A stretch of DNA of 64,000 nucleotides from Fasciolopsis buskii (lineage: Eukaryota; Platyhelminthes; Trematoda; Plagiorchiida; Fasciolidae). Under the pieces are notes generated by a model. That model had not been told where the DNA came from. It was given only the letters and a program-made list of their open reading frames with translations, and searched no databases. Shown one piece after another: positions 61,581-64,000 of this stretch (position 1 is the first letter of the stretch; the number at the start of each line of letters is the position of its first letter). The stretch lies in the NCBI GenBank assembly GCA_008360955.1, contig LUCM01007435.1:94991-158990 (forward strand). Reading direction: 5' to 3'. Made by a program: the position numbers and the translations under genes.

Positions 61581-63189
61581 GTCTCCTCATGCATCGTGGT
61601 TCTTCATCCCTGCTGAGATGGGCCGACTTGCATACGGAAGTCAGAGTCCTAGCAAAAACCCAGGGGCCACGGTGTGATTGGTTAGGTCACAGATCAACAG
61701 GCTTGTGAAACACAAAACATCACTAAACGTTGTCAATTCTAACGGTCTAGCTGGCTCGTTGCGGTAAGTTGAGAGCCAAATCCGATAAGACAGCTTATAG
61801 CGGTCTAACTGATTCTTCAGCTTGTGTTCAAAACTCCTATCCCAGAAATCGCAGTTCAGCATAGACTAATGCATAATCACAGACGAGAGGAGTTTTCAAA
61901 CACAACTAGAAATCTTGTAAACAACTCAACATCGGTGGATGTTCGCAAAGTGGATGTGCGGTTCCCTCGAAGAGGATTGGTGCCAAATGATAAGCCGGTA
62001 ATTTCAACGTGTGGGCTGCGTGCAGGCGGGGAATAGAGGATGACGCGAAAACAAGGTTGGAATGACTCCCGGCGGCCTTAAGAACAAAAATCAAACCATA
62101 AAAGATCCCATAAATATACGGATTTGATTTGTATAGAACATCATATAACCTTGAACAGAAAACAAGTCTTGTTCCCCAATTTACACCGACTTCGACGAAA
62201 AAGAGAGAAATGAACAAATTAGGCTGAAAAACTGTAGAGTAGGAAAAATTTCGACTACAGGAGCACCACCGGCTGCGGAAGTGAGCCATACCACTTAGTC
62301 TCCAACCCCCGCCTAAGGAGAATCTAACGGACCCAACCCGAATGTCCAATTGAATCAACACAAGTCGGTCTACTAGGTGAAGTATTCATGCTTTCTGGTC
62401 ACGTCATCAATTGGTCACCTCAAACGACCTCGGAGAATAGGGTAAAATGGCGCAGTCTTTCAGTGGACATGCGCATGATTCAGCGTATTACATAGATCGA
62501 ACCCTGGGACAATACTGCACATTTACTTTCACATCCTCAGGCTCAACATTGACCGAACGACTGCATCCAGCCGTCTTCTGAACAGGATCTGCTTTGGTCA
62601 ACAGCATACAGAGACGCAGGCAATTTGCAAACATGTACAAAATACCCCATTCACACTCAACTCCTCAAATGACAGAACCCTAGGACCCAGTACCATACTC
62701 GTGCACCTAACTACTCAATCACTAACAAAATCATCTCACCATATTCTACTAATAATGAACAAAGTGTTAAAATACCGGAAGATCTACACATTCAGTCATC
62801 AACGGACGTTTCTGTACCGTATAGCGTGGAGGACCTCACTATCCCACTGTAATCTCTACCCTTGGTCGATAGGCAACCCCACAAAAATTTTCGGTCCATT
62901 GATTCGAATGCCGTTTCTAGAGTCTACGGAAACCAGGCCTGCTTCTTGGTTTATCGCAATGAATGTTCGGTCTGTACAGTCGCAACCGGGTCGGAAACCG
63001 GATTCCTATCTGTCTACGTATGGTAACTCGCTGAACCGAAGATCGGTCCTCGCAACAGTTCCATTTCATCACCTTAGAGCGTCTTCTTAATAAATGTAAA
63101 TTACGGTCTTCGGACGACTGATTTATGCCCCTGGCAAATCAGAATAGGCGACTGCCAAGTACATATTTTCTCAGTGTAAATCCGGTTTT
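61581..63189. other. Region without a recognisable gene
   Basis: Open frames of 151 codons (61906-62361, -) and 129 codons (62701-63090, +) occur here without a domain I recognise. Both are at or below the expected chance maximum for the window. Confidence 0.4.
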
Positions 63190-63690
63190 GTGAGGGCCCG
63201 GATGCAAGATATTCACCAAAAGAATGGGAGTAAGGGAATGTCAATTGAGTTGCCATTTCCATATGAAAAGCCTGTACTCAATTTTAGTGGACGTTCTCCG
63301 GTGCTCTTAGTGGCGGAAGTGGTGATACAATCGATTATTCGACGTGTGAAAAGAGGAAACTGCCGGTCACGGCGAACTCATCCCAGTTCTTTTCAAACTG
63401 ATTGGAGAAATTTTTTCGTAAACGTTTACTGCCGCGCTTCGTGATATTCGATTTAAGGAGCTTAATCCGAATCGTGATTTGAGTCACTGATTGTACCCAT
63501 CTGCAAGAAGGGCACACGGAGTGATTGTGGCAATCAACATGACATTAGTTTAATTCCGATTGTTACGACGGTGTTTGCCTCGATGATGCTGCATCGTTTG
63601 ACACCGAGAGGAACATGTAGCCCTGAGCAAAATCTGCGATCACTGAGGCTTGGCTTGCTGTTTTGGATTGAACGATGATGGTGCCATGGC
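63190..63690 (+). pseudogene. RTE-clade LINE copy A3 with internal deletion
   Basis: 63340-63590 aligns with 46670-46925 of copy A1: SRRTHPSSFQ / PDELPPVLSK in a shifted frame, then ESLIVPICKKGTRSDCGN and HDISLIPIVT. Near 63620 it jumps to CACTGAGGCTTGGCTTGCTG and a GATGATGG tail, which matches the 3' end of A1 at 48326-48373. About 1.4 kb of RT and C-terminal sequence is therefore deleted. Confidence 0.75.
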
Positions 63691-63699
63691 ATCCGGCTT

Positions 63700-63960
63700 T
63701 CCATCAAGTGAAGGGCGTACAATGCCACAATTCGTCGCGTTTTTTTTACGGTTGCGAGACCTGGTCTGTGCGTGCTGATTACGCCTATGAAAACACAATC
63801 ATCAATTTTCAGAAAGGAACCGCGCCGCAGCAGGACTGCCCAGTGAGGAAAGTTGACCGCCGTGGGAGAAATGCGAACCGCGTTATTCACGTCAAAACGC
63901 CATAACGCTTATCCGTGTCTGGCCATCGCCGTTATTTTTCACCGTATGTTCCAAACCACA
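63700..63960 (+). pseudogene. Second RTE fragment (RT C-terminal segment)
   Basis: The frame 63675-63905 contains FFYGCETWSVRADYAYENTI, matching the RTE motif 'VLLYGCETWPLRxED' followed by the conserved helix. It begins right after the tail of copy A3 and differs from that subfamily (compare LLHGYEKWS in A2), so it is probably a different RTE subfamily lying in tandem. It continues decayed towards the window end. Confidence 0.65.
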
Positions 63961-64000
63961 TCAGCAGCAAACGGCTGATAGTCAGACAGAAAGGACACTT

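Noticed and set aside
61906..62361. 151-codon minus-strand ORF
   Set aside because: No recognised domain, and length about equal to the chance maximum estimated for 64 kb at this base composition.
62701..63090. 129-codon plus-strand ORF
   Set aside because: Within chance length, with no motif or repeat partner.
1..64000. CRISPR array, bacterial defence island, prophage or operon
   Set aside because: No evenly spaced identical repeats and no tightly packed genes. The elements present (RTE, CR1, Penelope, Gypsy, SINE) are eukaryotic.

Overview
This window looks like gene-poor, transposon-rich DNA from a parasitic flatworm, most likely a trematode. I infer that from the mixture of elements, not from any diagnostic host gene. 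I can read broken copies of RTE-clade LINEs, a CR1-clade LINE pair, a Penelope-like element, a Gypsy LTR element whose integrase C-terminus resembles the trematode CsRn1 family, tRNA-derived SINEs and inverted-repeat elements. Base composition is moderately AT-rich (about 42% GC by eye, not computed). There is no bacterial-style gene packing and no operon, CRISPR array, rRNA or intact tRNA gene. No host protein-coding gene could be recognised. At this composition, chance stop-to-stop ORFs of roughly 150 codons are expected in 64 kb, so most open frames here carry no weight alone.

Layout. 1-14.9 kb: unremarkable, with microsatellites and one strong short hairpin. 14.9-19.5 kb: a SINE fragment, an unexplained GC-rich block, two inverted-repeat elements, a reverse-strand Penelope-like element with RT and GIY-YIG remnants, and a repeat resembling a gag zinc knuckle. 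19.5-23 kb: unexplained. 23-24.8 kb: a decayed RTE LINE followed by two copies of the tRNA-bearing inverted-repeat element. 24.8-35.3 kb: quiet except for one RT fragment near 29.5 kb. 35.3 kb: the best copy of the tRNA-bearing element.

38-42.4 kb: a full tRNA-headed SINE, a truncated RTE LINE and a CR1 LINE that begins inside or directly against it. 46-48.4 kb: the longest RTE copy, with its trinucleotide tail. 49.4-50.3 kb: Gypsy RNase H and integrase. 50.8-52 kb: the second CR1 copy, inverted. 54.9-55.8 kb: an element with about 190-bp terminal inverted repeats. 56.3-61.6 kb: a second gag-like repeat, two reverse-strand RTE copies and two SINE pieces. 63.2-64 kb: two adjacent RTE fragments.

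Nothing here works together as a pathway. The points most worth following up are: (1) a family of five inverted-repeat elements that carry a tRNA-like body or only its 3' half; (2) two inverted LINE pairs (CR1 and RTE) in which a near-identical core, including shared inactivating lesions, sits between clearly diverged flanks, as gene conversion or an assembly artefact would produce; and (3) the unclassified long-TIR element. All identity statements come from reading the sequence by eye.
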